Assembly (NCBI GenBank): GCA_029068505.1
Contig: JAIECN010000080.1
Location: 1-32,159, forward strand
DNA length: 32,159 bases
Direction: 5' to 3'
Source of the DNA: Alistipes sp.
Lineage (GTDB): Bacteria > Bacteroidota > Bacteroidia > Bacteroidales > Rikenellaceae
Shown here: positions 20,119 to 28,902 of the stretch, one piece after another
Numbering within the stretch: the first letter of the stretch is position 1
Layout: each line of letters begins with the position of its first letter
The notes under the pieces: generated by a model
Seen by the model: the letters and a program-made list of their open reading frames with translations, nothing else
What the model was told of the DNA's origin: nothing
Database searches by the model: none
Translations under genes and position numbers: made by a program

Positions 20119-20309
20119 GGGCAGACGGTTAGGCAGTTTGGGCGGACGGTTTGGCGGTTCGGGATAAGCGGTTAAGTGATTTGAGCCTGCGGTTCGCGGA
20201 TAGCTCGGGGCAATATAAGGATGCTCGATGCTGGAAAGATCGGGCGGAGAATGCTGGTAGCTTGGACCGGCGGTTCGGGCGGAGCATGCCGGCGGCTTGA
20301 GGTGGAGGA
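20119..20309. repeat. Degenerate tandem repeats (about 21-22 nt units, then 35-nt units)
   Basis: 20119-20139 vs 20140-20160: 17/21 identical. 20240-20274 vs 20275-20309: 25/35 identical, with TCGGG also 35 nt upstream (20205) and ACGGG 35 nt downstream (20310). Confidence 0.6.
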
Positions 20310-20342
20310 ACGGGCGGCGCGGTTAGATTCTTTTTTCGGGGT

Positions 20343-20747
20343 TTATTTTTCCTTTTCCACCCTCGTTTCGATCGAGGCGCCCGACCATTGGTTGATCTTG
20401 TACACGGTTTTGCTGATCCGCTTGCCGCCGAACGAGACGGTCACGTCGACGTCGAACGGGCGCGGCGTGTCGATGTCGTTGCCGGCAGGCAGCGTGTGGG
20501 GGATGATGTAGATGTAGAGCACCAGATGGTCGCACGGCTCGGTGGTCAGCACGACCGTGCGGTCGCGGGGAGTGCCGGCCGGCGGTTCCTTGAGGCCGGC
20601 GCCTGCGTCGGCGATGTGCGACGATGCGGCGGCGAAGCCGATACGCTCGTCCGCGGCGTCGAAACAGCCGCACATGAGCGCTGCGTTGTAGCGCCACCAG
20701 CCTTCGAAACGGCTCGACACCTCTATGCGGAATCCTTCGTAAGTCAT
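20343..20747 (-). CDS. Hypothetical protein (134 aa)
   Basis: Intact ORF with a well-formed promoter directly upstream; soluble, beta-rich appearance (ITTEPCDHLVLYIYIIPHTLPAGN region). Confidence 0.75.
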   Translation of the reverse strand: MTYEGFRIEVSSRFEGWWRYNAALMCGCFDAADERIGFAAASSHIADAGAGLKEPPAGTPRDRTVVLTTEPCDHLVLYIYIIPHTLPAGNDIDTPRPFDVDVTVSFGGKRISKTVYKINQWSGASIETRVEKEK

Positions 20748-20752
20748 GTTTG

Positions 20753-20782
20753 CAAAGGTATAAAATAATTCGGAACCGCAAA
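20753..20782 (-). promoter_or_regulatory. Bacteroidetes-type promoter abutting the 20747 start codon
   Basis: Minus strand: TTTG (20779-20782), 18-nt spacer, TACCTTTG (20753-20760), then ATG at 20747. Confidence 0.8.
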
Positions 20783-20832
20783 TTCGCGGTCGCCGTTTTC
20801 GGAAAAGTAAATCGAAACATCCCGTAGATTTC

Positions 20833-20863
20833 TTTGCAAATGTTTTATTTTTTCGTAACTTTG
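20833..20863 (+). promoter_or_regulatory. Bacteroidetes-type promoter for DUF177-rpmF
   Basis: TTTG (20833-20836), 19-nt spacer, TAACTTTG (20856-20863), ATG at 20882. Confidence 0.85.
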
Positions 20864-20881
20864 CGCACTATTTGTGCTCAA

Positions 20882-21448
20882 ATGGATATAACGAAAGGAT
20901 ATTCCATTGCTTACAAAGGTTTGAAAAACGGCGTCCACGAGTTCGATTTCGAGGTGGGCGGCGCTTTGTTCGAGGCTTTCGGCAGTACGGAGATCAAGGA
21001 CGGGAACTGCCGGGTGCATGTCGTCCTGACGCGTGCCGAGACGCAGCTCGTCGCCGATGTCGCCATTCGGGGCGAGGTGGTCGTGGCCTGCGACCGGTGT
21101 CTGGAGGACTGCCGTGTGCCCGTCGCTTTCGAGGGGCGTCTGTTGGTGAAGTTCTCCGACGAGGTGCGCGACTACGATGGCGAAGTGTTGTGGCTGCTGC
21201 CCGGCGAGGACGAACTCGACCTGACGCAATATGTCTACGAGAGCATCGTTTTGTCGTTGCCTTACCAGCGCGTGCATCCCGAGGGCGAGTGCGATCCCGA
21301 GATGCTTCGCCGCTTCCGGATCGTCTCGGGCGAGGAGTTCGCCGAGATCGAGTCGCGGAGTGCGGAGCCGAAAGGAGCCGGTTGGGAGAAGCTCGCGGCG
21401 CTGAAGGAGCGTCTGGAGAGCGGCGAAGCCGGAGCGGAAGAGAAGTAG
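20882..21448 (+). CDS. DUF177 (YceD-family) protein
   Basis: VACDRCLEDCRVPVAFEGRLLVKF; located directly before rpmF-plsX-fabH. Confidence 0.9.
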   Translation: MDITKGYSIAYKGLKNGVHEFDFEVGGALFEAFGSTEIKDGNCRVHVVLTRAETQLVADVAIRGEVVVACDRCLEDCRVPVAFEGRLLVKFSDEVRDYDGEVLWLLPGEDELDLTQYVYESIVLSLPYQRVHPEGECDPEMLRRFRIVSGEEFAEIESRSAEPKGAGWEKLAALKERLESGEAGAEEK

Positions 21449-21576
21449 CCGTCCGGTCCGCAGAAGGGGTGCGGCGTGCGTTCGGAGTGTTCCGGCCGAG
21501 GCCGGGCCGATTCGCAGAACACCGGTGCGGCGAATGGATAAAATGAATTTGTTGAACTAATAATTTATATTGTAAC

Positions 21577-21762
21577 ATGGCACATCCTAAACACAAAGTC
21601 TCGTCGACGCGACGCGATAAGAGAAGAACCCATTACAAGGCTGCGGTTCCGACGGTCGTTACCTGCTCGAATTGCGGCGCCGCCACGCTCTACCACCGGG
21701 TTTGCCCCGAGTGCGGTTTCTATCGCGGCAAGTTGGCGATCGAGAAGAAGGCTGCCGAATAA
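21577..21762 (+). CDS. rpmF: 50S ribosomal protein L32
   Basis: MAHPKHKVSSTRRDKRRTHYKA...CSNCGAATLYHRVCPECGFYRGK, with zinc-binding Cys pairs. Confidence 0.98.
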   Translation: MAHPKHKVSSTRRDKRRTHYKAAVPTVVTCSNCGAATLYHRVCPECGFYRGKLAIEKKAAE

Positions 21763-21927
21763 CGATCGGGCGGCAGGAAGAGCATATCCGCGAGGAGAGG
21801 CTCTTTTTTAGTTATGGGTTATGGCGTGCTTCGTTGCGCGCGGCGTCCGGGCGCATGCTTCGGGTTGTCGCGTATGTCCGTTGTTGCGGGTGCGGAAGCA
21901 CGGAAGTGGAATTAATATCGTAAAAGT

Positions 21928-22875
21928 ATGCTGAAGATAGGGTTGGATGCTATGGGCGGCGATTTCGCTCCCGAAGCGGCCGTCAAGGGCGCCGTCATGG
22001 CGCTCGACGCCATCGGCGCGGATAGCCGGATCGTGCTTTTCGGCGACCGGGAGCGTATCCTGGAGGTGCTCGCTTCGGAGCAGTGCCCCGCCGAGCGGTT
22101 CGACATCGTGGCCACTACGGAGGTCATCGAGATGGGCGACCATCCGGCCAAGGCGTTCCAGGCCAAGGCCGATTCGAGCATCACAGTAGGCTTCGGCCAT
22201 CTGGCCAAGGGGGCTGTCGACGGTTTCGCCTCGGCAGGTTCGACCGGCGCCATGATGGTGGGGTCGATGTATGCCGTCAAGCCCATCGAGGGTGTGATCC
22301 GGCCGACCATTTCGTCGCTCGTTCCTACGGCTTCGGGCCGTCCGGCGATGTTGCTGGACGTCGGTTTGAATGTCGACTGCAAGCCCGAGGTGCTCGCGCA
22401 GTACGGGTTGATCGGGTCGATCTTCGCCGAGTCGGTGCTGGGTATCGCCGCGCCGCGCGTCGCCATCCTCAATATCGGCGAGGAGGAGACCAAGGGCAAC
22501 GCCCAGGTCAAGGCCGCGCACGAGATGCTGCGCGCCGAGAGCCGCATCAACTTCGTGGGCAACGTCGAGGGGTCGCATATCTTTTCGGGCAAGGTGGCCG
22601 ACGTGATCGTCTGCGACGGTTTCGTGGGCAATACGGTGCTGAAGATGGCCGAGGGCCTCTATCGCATCAACAAGGCGCTCGGCGGCAGCAACGCTTTCTG
22701 GGACGCCATGAACTACGAGAACGTGGGCGGCACGCCCGTGTTGGGAGTCAACGCTCCCGTGGTCATCGGGCACGGTTGTTCTTCGCCCCTGGCCATCAAG
22801 AACATGATTCTGACGACCGAGCGGTGCATCCTCACGCAGGTGACCGCCAAGTTGCAGCGTGCATTCAACAACTAA
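21928..22875 (+). CDS. plsX: Phosphate acyltransferase PlsX
   Basis: [23 protein letters not shown]...[16 protein letters not shown]...[17 protein letters not shown]. Confidence 0.97.
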   Translation: MLKIGLDAMGGDFAPEAAVKGAVMALDAIGADSRIVLFGDRERILEVLASEQCPAERFDIVATTEVIEMGDHPAKAFQAKADSSITVGFGHLAKGAVDGFASAGSTGAMMVGSMYAVKPIEGVIRPTISSLVPTASGRPAMLLDVGLNVDCKPEVLAQYGLIGSIFAESVLGIAAPRVAILNIGEEETKGNAQVKAAHEMLRAESRINFVGNVEGSHIFSGKVADVIVCDGFVGNTVLKMAEGLYRINKALGGSNAFWDAMNYENVGGTPVLGVNAPVVIGHGCSSPLAIKNMILTTERCILTQVTAKLQRAFNN

Positions 22876-22900
22876 CTTCAAAATCAAGCAATCGAAAAAA

Positions 22901-23929
22901 ATGGGAAAGATAACAGCAGCGATAACGGGTGTCGGCCAGTATCTGCCGGATTACCTGCTGACCAACGACGAGCTGAGCCGCATGGTCGATACCAACGACG
23001 AGTGGATCACTTCGCATACGGGCATCAAGACGCGCCACATCCTCAAGGGCGAGGGCATCGGCACTTCGTATATGGGTGCGCGCGCCGTGATGAACCTTCT
23101 GGACAAGACGGGCGTAGACCCGATGGAGATCGACGCGGTGATCTGCGCGACCATCACCCCCGACATGTTCTTCCCCTCGACGGGCAACCTGATCGCCGAC
23201 CAGGCCGGATGCAAGAACGCTTTCGCCTACGACGTGTCGGCCGCCTGCTCGGGCTTCCTCTTCGCTCTGACGACGGGTGCGGCTTTCGTCGAGTCGGGCC
23301 GCGGCAAGAAAGTGATCGTCGTGGGTGCCGACAAGATGTCGTCGATCATCGACTACACCGACCGTTCGACGTGTCCCTTGTTCGGCGACGGTGCGGCTGC
23401 CGTATTGTTGGAGCCGAATAGCGAGGGGCTGGGCGTCATCGATTCGATGCTGCGTTCCGACGGCTCGGGCGAGTTGCAGCTCTACATGAAGGCGGGCGGT
23501 TCGCGCTTCCCCGCTTCGGCCGAGACCGTGGCCAACAACTGGCACACCATCACGTGGGACGGTCAGGCCGTGTTCAAGGCTGCCGTGTCGAAGATGGCCG
23601 ACGTGTCGGTCGAGATGATGGAGCGCCACAACCTCACGGGCGACGACATCCGTTACTTGGTGCCCCATCAGGCCAACTTGCGCATCATCGACGCCACGGC
23701 GCGCCGCATGGGCATCACGGCCGACAAGTGCATGATCAACATCGACCGCAACGGCAACACCACGGCCGCTACGATCCCGACGTGCCTCTACGACTACGAG
23801 AAGGAGCTGCGTCCGGGCGACAACCTCATTCTGTCGGCTTTCGGCGGTGGTTATACGTGGGGTGCGATCTACGTGAAGTGGGCTTACGACGGTTCGAAAG
23901 CCTGCCAGGTCGAGCCTGCCAAGAAATAG
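22901..23929 (+). CDS. fabH: 3-oxoacyl-ACP synthase III
   Basis: [39 protein letters not shown], active site [40 protein letters not shown]. Confidence 0.97.
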   Translation: MGKITAAITGVGQYLPDYLLTNDELSRMVDTNDEWITSHTGIKTRHILKGEGIGTSYMGARAVMNLLDKTGVDPMEIDAVICATITPDMFFPSTGNLIADQAGCKNAFAYDVSAACSGFLFALTTGAAFVESGRGKKVIVVGADKMSSIIDYTDRSTCPLFGDGAAAVLLEPNSEGLGVIDSMLRSDGSGELQLYMKAGGSRFPASAETVANNWHTITWDGQAVFKAAVSKMADVSVEMMERHNLTGDDIRYLVPHQANLRIIDATARRMGITADKCMINIDRNGNTTAATIPTCLYDYEKELRPGDNLILSAFGGGYTWGAIYVKWAYDGSKACQVEPAKK

Positions 23930-23952
23930 ATTCCGGTTTCTCCGGAGCGGAT

Positions 23953-23984
23953 GCGGGAGCCGGAGAGGCTCCCGCGTTTTTTTT
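23953..23984 (+). terminator. Rho-independent terminator after fabH
   Basis: GCGGGAGCC-ggaga-GGCTCCCGC followed by GTTTTTTTT. Confidence 0.93.
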
Positions 23985-24031
23985 AGGCCGCAATTTTGCA
24001 GAAGCGATTCCGAATCTTAAAACGATAGCGT

Positions 24032-24475
24032 ATGAAAAAGTATTTGTTTCTCTTGGCTGCGGCCTTGTTTTCGACAGGCATCGCCGCCGCTGCCGCTTTG
24101 ACCGACCGGCCGATCGCGGTCGACGAATTGCCCGCTGCGGCTCAGAAGTTCATCCGCACGCATTTCGCGTCGTCCGAGGTGCTCTATGCCAAGGTCGACG
24201 ACGGCCTCTTCGACAACGATTACAAGGTCGTCTTCGCCGACGGTGCGTCGGTGGAGTTCGCCAGCAACGGCGAGTGGAAAGAGGTGAAGTGCAAGCGTTG
24301 CGCCGTGCCGGCTTCGGTCGTGCCCCAGGCGATCCGCGAGCAGGTGGTCAAGCAGTTTCCCAAGGCCGTGATCGAGGGTATCGACCGCGACCGCCGCGGT
24401 TACGACGTCGAGTTGAGCAACGGTCTCGACTTGAAGTTCGACCGCCAGATGAATCTGGTCGAAATCGACGATTGA
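24032..24475 (+). CDS. PepSY-like (DUF2874-type) periplasmic protein
   Basis: Signal peptide MKKYLFLLAAALFSTGIAAAAA; tandem LPAAAQKFIRTHF...YKVVFADGASVEFASNGEWKEV and FPKAVIEGIDRDRRGYDVELSNGLDLKFD repeats. Confidence 0.8.
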   Translation: MKKYLFLLAAALFSTGIAAAAALTDRPIAVDELPAAAQKFIRTHFASSEVLYAKVDDGLFDNDYKVVFADGASVEFASNGEWKEVKCKRCAVPASVVPQAIREQVVKQFPKAVIEGIDRDRRGYDVELSNGLDLKFDRQMNLVEIDD

Positions 24476-24495
24476 CGATTTCCGGTCACCCGAAG

Positions 24496-24529
24496 CGAAG
24501 CCTGCATCCCCTATGGATGCGGGCTTCGT
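24496..24529 (+). terminator. Hairpin terminator after the PepSY-like gene
   Basis: CGAAGCCTGCATCC / GGATGCGGGCTTCG (one wobble) with a short loop; weak T-tract. Confidence 0.65.
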
Positions 24530-24575
24530 TGCATAATATGGGCGGTTTTCGGTGTGGATTGTCGATAACTTGTTG

Positions 24576-24583
24576 TATCTTTG
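24576..24583 (+). promoter_or_regulatory. -7 box (TATCTTTG) for the MBL hydrolase gene
   Basis: TAnnTTTG match about 60 nt before ATG at 24644. Confidence 0.65.
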
Positions 24584-24643
24584 CGTAGAGTAATTTTGCG
24601 GCGCCGTCGCCGCGTGAAAGTTGTATAATTGTTCGGTTCTACG

Positions 24644-25312
24644 ATGAAAATAGCATCCCTTACATTCAATCCCATTGAGGAAAACACCTACATCTTGTGG
24701 GACGATACGCTCGAAGCCGTGGTGATCGACGCCGGCAACAGCAACGAGCGCGAAAACGCCGTCCTCGACCGGTTCATCGCCGAGCACGGCTTGCGGCCCG
24801 TGCTGGCGCTCAACACCCACGGCCATTTCGACCATGCGCTGGGCGTCTGCCACCTCAAGGAGCGTTACGGCGTGCCGTTCGCGCTCTCGTCGAAAGACGG
24901 GTTTCTGCTGGAGAACGCGCAGACGAGCGGCTCGATCTTCGGGGTGCGCATCGGCGCCATGCCCTCGATCGACATCGACCTGGAACAGACGCCCGAAATC
25001 CGCTTCGGCACCACGACGCTGCAAGCCATCGCCACGCCGGGTCACACGCCGGGCCACATGGCGTTCTTCGAGCCGCAGCGCAAAACCTTGTTCACGGGCG
25101 ACACCCTTTTCCGCGAGAGCATTGGTCGCACCGACCTGCCGGGCGGCGACTATTCGTGGATCATGCGGTCGATCCTCGACAAGCTCCTGCCGCTGGGCGA
25201 CGACGTGCAGGTCTTCCCCGGTCACGGGCCGGAGACGACCCTCGGTCACGAGACGCTCTACAACCCCTTTGTTGTCGAAGTGCTCAACAACGAAGTGAAC
25301 TGCAAAGAATGA
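24644..25312 (+). CDS. MBL-fold metallo-hydrolase (glyoxalase II-like)
   Basis: LNTHGHFDHALGVCHL (THxHxDH-type motif), TPGHTPGHMAFF, FTGDTLFRESIGRTDLPGGD, VFPGHGPETTLGHE. Confidence 0.93.
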   Translation: MKIASLTFNPIEENTYILWDDTLEAVVIDAGNSNERENAVLDRFIAEHGLRPVLALNTHGHFDHALGVCHLKERYGVPFALSSKDGFLLENAQTSGSIFGVRIGAMPSIDIDLEQTPEIRFGTTTLQAIATPGHTPGHMAFFEPQRKTLFTGDTLFRESIGRTDLPGGDYSWIMRSILDKLLPLGDDVQVFPGHGPETTLGHETLYNPFVVEVLNNEVNCKE

Positions 25313-25452
25313 TCCGTCGTCTCACGAAACGATGCGCCGCTTCGCCGGATGTCGACGGGCGGCTGGGCATGGATTTCTTGATGGCGTACGATGCCGCGAC
25401 GCTCGGCCTGGGGCGGATGTTCGTCCGGCCGGGCGAATGCTTGGAACGATGA
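25309..25452 (+). CDS. Candidate 47-aa small protein, ATGA-coupled to both neighbours
   Basis: MIRRLTKRCAASPDVDGRLGMDFLMAYDAATLGLGRMFVRPGECLER*; ATG overlaps the upstream stop (25309-25312) and its TGA overlaps the downstream ATG (25449-25452). Confidence 0.55.
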   Translation: MIRRLTKRCAASPDVDGRLGMDFLMAYDAATLGLGRMFVRPGECLER

Positions 25453-26189
25453 AAATGCTGATACACAAACTCCTCTACCGGCTGCTTCCGCTCGAAGGGT
25501 ATCTTCGGGTCGTGAGCCGCATGTTTTTCGTTTTCCAGCGTCTGGGGATCGGCCGCCGCACCCCGGCGATGGAGTATGTCTACCACTTGCCCGAGTTGGT
25601 GCACGAGGGCGACGTTTGCATCGACATCGGCGCCAATCTGGGGTATTACGCCCGGACGATTTCGCGCCTGGCCGGTGCTGCGGGGCGCGTGCATGCCGTG
25701 GAGCCGGTGGCGCCTATCCGCAAGGTGCTGAGCCGCAACCTGCGGCGGTGCGGCAACGTGGAGATCTATCCTTTTGCGCTCGGCACGGAGAACAAACCCG
25801 TCTGCATGGGCAACGATTCGGTGCATACGAACGGCTATTTGGGGACGGGCCAAAATTTCGTGAACGACGCGGAGGCGGAATCCGACGTGGAATTCCCGGC
25901 CGACATGCGGCGCGGCAGCGAGTTGTTCGGCACCTTGCCGCAGCTGGATTTCGTGAAGTGCGACATCGAGGGCTATGAACGGATCGTCATGACCGAAATG
26001 CAGCCCTTGCTGGAGCGCTTCCGCCCCGTGGTGCTGATCGAGACGGGCGGGGAGAACCGCCCTGCGATCATCGCGCTGTTCCGTGGTATGGGCTATGCCG
26101 GCTTCACGCTCGACCGGGGTAGCGAAGTGCCCCTCGATCCTGAGCACGACAACGGCAAAGATATTATTTTCAGGCCGCAAAAAGGTTGA
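25449..26189 (+). CDS. FkbM-family methyltransferase
   Basis: DVCIDIGANLGYYARTISRLAGAAGRVHAVEPVAPIRKVLSRNL, DFVKCDIEGYERIVM. Confidence 0.9.
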   Translation: MKMLIHKLLYRLLPLEGYLRVVSRMFFVFQRLGIGRRTPAMEYVYHLPELVHEGDVCIDIGANLGYYARTISRLAGAAGRVHAVEPVAPIRKVLSRNLRRCGNVEIYPFALGTENKPVCMGNDSVHTNGYLGTGQNFVNDAEAESDVEFPADMRRGSELFGTLPQLDFVKCDIEGYERIVMTEMQPLLERFRPVVLIETGGENRPAIIALFRGMGYAGFTLDRGSEVPLDPEHDNGKDIIFRPQKG

Positions 26190-26239
26190 TCCTATAAAAA
26201 TCCCCGACTCGAAATTTTTCAATTCTTAATTCGCCTTTC

Positions 26240-26923
26240 ATGCGTATCGACATCCTTACCGTAGTTCCCGAATTGCTCGCATCGCCGCTCCACGAATCGA
26301 TTCTCAAGCGTGCGCAGGAGAAGGGGCTGGTCGAAATCGTTGTCCACAATCTCCACGACTATGCCCACGACAAGCGCAAGACCACCGACGACTATCCGTT
26401 TGGCGGCGAGGCAGGCATGGTCATGAAGTGCGAGCCGGTGTTCGAGCTGGTGGAGAAGTTGCAGTCCGAACGCCGCTACGATGAAATCATCTACACCTCG
26501 CCCGACGGCAAGCGTTACGACCAGCACGAGGCCAACCGTTTGTCGACTCTGGAGAACATCATCATCCTTTGCGGCCACTACAAGGGCATCGACCACCGCA
26601 TCCGCGAGCACCTCGTCACATGCGAGATTTCGATCGGCGACTACGTGCTCACGGGCGGCGAGCTGGCGGCCTGCATCATCGCCGACTCGGTGGTGCGGAT
26701 CATCCCCGGGGCCATCGGCGACGAGGCCTCGGCCCTTACCGACTCGTTCCAGGACAACCTGCTGGCGCCGCCGGTCTATACGCGGCCGGCCGAATTCCGC
26801 GGCTGGCGGGTGCCCGACGTGCTGCTTTCGGGCAACTTCGCCGCCATCGCCCGCTGGCAGGACGAGCAGGCCTACGAGCGGACGAAAACATTGCGTCCGG
26901 ATCTTTTGGAGAACGAAAAGTAA
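26240..26923 (+). CDS. trmD: tRNA (guanine-N1)-methyltransferase
   Basis: [13 protein letters not shown]..., [63 protein letters not shown]. Confidence 0.98.
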   Translation: MRIDILTVVPELLASPLHESILKRAQEKGLVEIVVHNLHDYAHDKRKTTDDYPFGGEAGMVMKCEPVFELVEKLQSERRYDEIIYTSPDGKRYDQHEANRLSTLENIIILCGHYKGIDHRIREHLVTCEISIGDYVLTGGELAACIIADSVVRIIPGAIGDEASALTDSFQDNLLAPPVYTRPAEFRGWRVPDVLLSGNFAAIARWQDEQAYERTKTLRPDLLENEK

Positions 26924-26929
26924 AGCATA

Positions 26930-28063
26930 ATGAACTATTTTCTTCTTGCCGGCGAGCCGTCGGGCGATCTGCACGGCGCCAATCTGATCGAGGGGCTGAA
27001 GAAAGCCGATCCCGAGGCCCGCTTCCGCTTCTGGGGCGGCGACCGCATGGCCGAGGCGGGCGGGCGCGAAAACCTGCGGAAGCACTACCGCGAAACCTCG
27101 TTCTTCGGCATCGTGCAGGTGCTGCGCAACCTCCGCACGATCAAGCGCCAGATGCGCCAATGCCAGGCCGATGTCGCGGCGTTCGCTCCCGACGTGTTGA
27201 TCCTGGTCGACTATCCTGGCTTCAATATGAAGATGGCGCGCTGGGCCAAGGAGCACGGCATCCGCACGTTCTACTACATAGCCCCCAAGGTGTGGGCCTG
27301 GCGCGAATGGCGGGTCAAGGCGATCCGCAAGTATGTCGACCGGCTTTTCATCATCTTTCCGTTCGAGCGCGACTATTTTCCCCGCAAGGGCATCGAGCCG
27401 CTGTTCGAGGGCAATCCGCTGGTCGATGCGCTCGAAGCCCGGCGTACGACGCTGCCTGCCCCCGAGGAGTTCCGCCGCAAGCATGGGCTGGACGAACGCC
27501 CCATCGTGGCACTGGTCGCCGGCAGCCGCCGGGGCGAGATCCGCGACAACCTGCCTTTGATGGCGCGGCTGGCCGAGCGTTTTTCCGACCGGCAGTTCGT
27601 CGTCACGGCCGTGCCGTGGCTCGAAAAGCCGCTCTACGACCGCTATATGGCCGGCAGCGGTTTGCGCTATGTCTGCAACGAAACCTACGAGACGCTCCAT
27701 GCGGCCGAAGCGGCGGTGGTGACCTCCGGCACGGCGACGCTCGAAACCGCCCTGCTGGGGGTGCCCGAAGTGGTGGTCTACCGCACGCTGTGGTTTCAGG
27801 TCAAGCTCCAGCCCTATGTGCTGAAGGTACCTTGGGTGTCGCTCGTCAACCTCAACCTCGGGCGCGAAGCCGTTACCGAGATCATCCAGTCCGACCTCTC
27901 TGTCGACCGGGCCGAGCGCGAACTGCGCGCCATCGTGGCGGGAGGCATCAAACGCGACCGGATGCTGGCCGACTTCGAGGAGCTGCGCGCCGTCATCGGC
28001 GGCCCGGGTGCCAGCGAACGTTTTGCCCGCCGGATGGTGGAGGAACTGCGCGATAAACAATAG
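26930..28063 (+). CDS. lpxB: Lipid-A-disaccharide synthase
   Basis: MNYFLLAGEPSGDLHGANLIEGLK, VLVDYPGFNMKMA-type motif, YYIAPKVWAWREWRVK, TSGTATLETALLGVPEVVVYR. Confidence 0.97.
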   Translation: MNYFLLAGEPSGDLHGANLIEGLKKADPEARFRFWGGDRMAEAGGRENLRKHYRETSFFGIVQVLRNLRTIKRQMRQCQADVAAFAPDVLILVDYPGFNMKMARWAKEHGIRTFYYIAPKVWAWREWRVKAIRKYVDRLFIIFPFERDYFPRKGIEPLFEGNPLVDALEARRTTLPAPEEFRRKHGLDERPIVALVAGSRRGEIRDNLPLMARLAERFSDRQFVVTAVPWLEKPLYDRYMAGSGLRYVCNETYETLHAAEAAVVTSGTATLETALLGVPEVVVYRTLWFQVKLQPYVLKVPWVSLVNLNLGREAVTEIIQSDLSVDRAERELRAIVAGGIKRDRMLADFEELRAVIGGPGASERFARRMVEELRDKQ

Positions 28064-28085
28064 AAAACGAAAAGTCCGAGGTGCG

Positions 28086-28184
28086 ATGACCGAATCTATT
28101 GTCATGTCTGCCATTTTGTTGGTTTGTGCGCTCGTCGTTTATGTTCGCCCGCAGTGGATTTCGACTTTCAACCATAATAAGTGA
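28086..28184 (+). CDS. Candidate 32-aa single-transmembrane micro-protein
   Basis: MTESIVMSAILLVCALVVYVRPQWISTFNHNK*; hydrophobic helix; begins 22 nt after the lpxB stop and ends just before the FAH gene ATG. Confidence 0.45.
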   Translation: MTESIVMSAILLVCALVVYVRPQWISTFNHNK

Positions 28185-28186
28185 CC

Positions 28187-28852
28187 ATGAAAATCATCTG
28201 CATAGGAAGAAATTATGCGGCGCATGCCGAGGAACTGCATCGGGATGCCGGACTGACGATTGGGGCCGGCGCTGCGGAAAGTCCTGCCGGCGTTGCCGCC
28301 GCCGAGCCGGTCTGGTTTCTGAAACCCGACACGGCACTATTGCGCAACAACGACCCGTTCTACATCCCGGCCTTTTCGCAGGAGGTGCACTACGAGTGCG
28401 AACTGGTAGTGCGCATCGACCGGGTGGGGCGTTCGATCGCCGAGCGCTTCGCCCATCGCTACTACAACGAGGTGGGTCTGGGCATCGACTTCACGGCCCG
28501 CGACCTCCAGCGCGAGGCGATCGCCCGGGGCCTGCCTTGGGAGCGGGCCAAGGCGTTCGACCGTTCGGCGGCCCTCTCGCCCGAGTTCCTGCCGTTGGCC
28601 GATCTGGGCGGGGATGTGCAGAATCTGCGGTTCGAACTCCTCGTCAACGGCCAGGTGCGCCAGTGCGGCTGCACGGCCGAGATGCTTTTCACGGTCGACC
28701 GCATCATCGCGGCGGTCTCGCAGTACACCACCTTGCGCATGGGCGACCTCATCTTCACCGGCACGCCGGCGGGCGTAGGCCCCGTGGCTCCCGGCGACTG
28801 CCTGCGCGCCTCGCTCGAAGGCCGCGAATTGCTGAATTTCGACATCAGATAG
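28187..28852 (+). CDS. Fumarylacetoacetate hydrolase-family protein
   Basis: MKIICIGRNYAAHAEEL, HYECELVVRI, VGLGIDFTARDLQ, MGDLIFTGTPAGVGPVAPGD. Confidence 0.92.
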   Translation: MKIICIGRNYAAHAEELHRDAGLTIGAGAAESPAGVAAAEPVWFLKPDTALLRNNDPFYIPAFSQEVHYECELVVRIDRVGRSIAERFAHRYYNEVGLGIDFTARDLQREAIARGLPWERAKAFDRSAALSPEFLPLADLGGDVQNLRFELLVNGQVRQCGCTAEMLFTVDRIIAAVSQYTTLRMGDLIFTGTPAGVGPVAPGDCLRASLEGRELLNFDIR

Positions 28853-28902
28853 CAAGATGAAAGACCACAAAGCATAATCTACATACAGAAAACAAGAATC
28901 CC

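Noticed and set aside
20119-20309. CRISPR array
   Set aside because: Repeat units are degenerate and contiguous with no regular unique spacers, and no cas genes are present.
21814-21915. 33-aa ORF between rpmF and plsX (MGYGVLRCARRPGACFGLSRMSVVAGAEARKWN)
   Set aside because: No coupling, promoter or recognisable features; chance ORF cannot be excluded and it overlaps the possible attenuator spacer.
26219-28114. 631-aa minus-strand ORF antisense to trmD and lpxB
   Set aside because: Antisense shadow of high-confidence genes; no recognisable domain.
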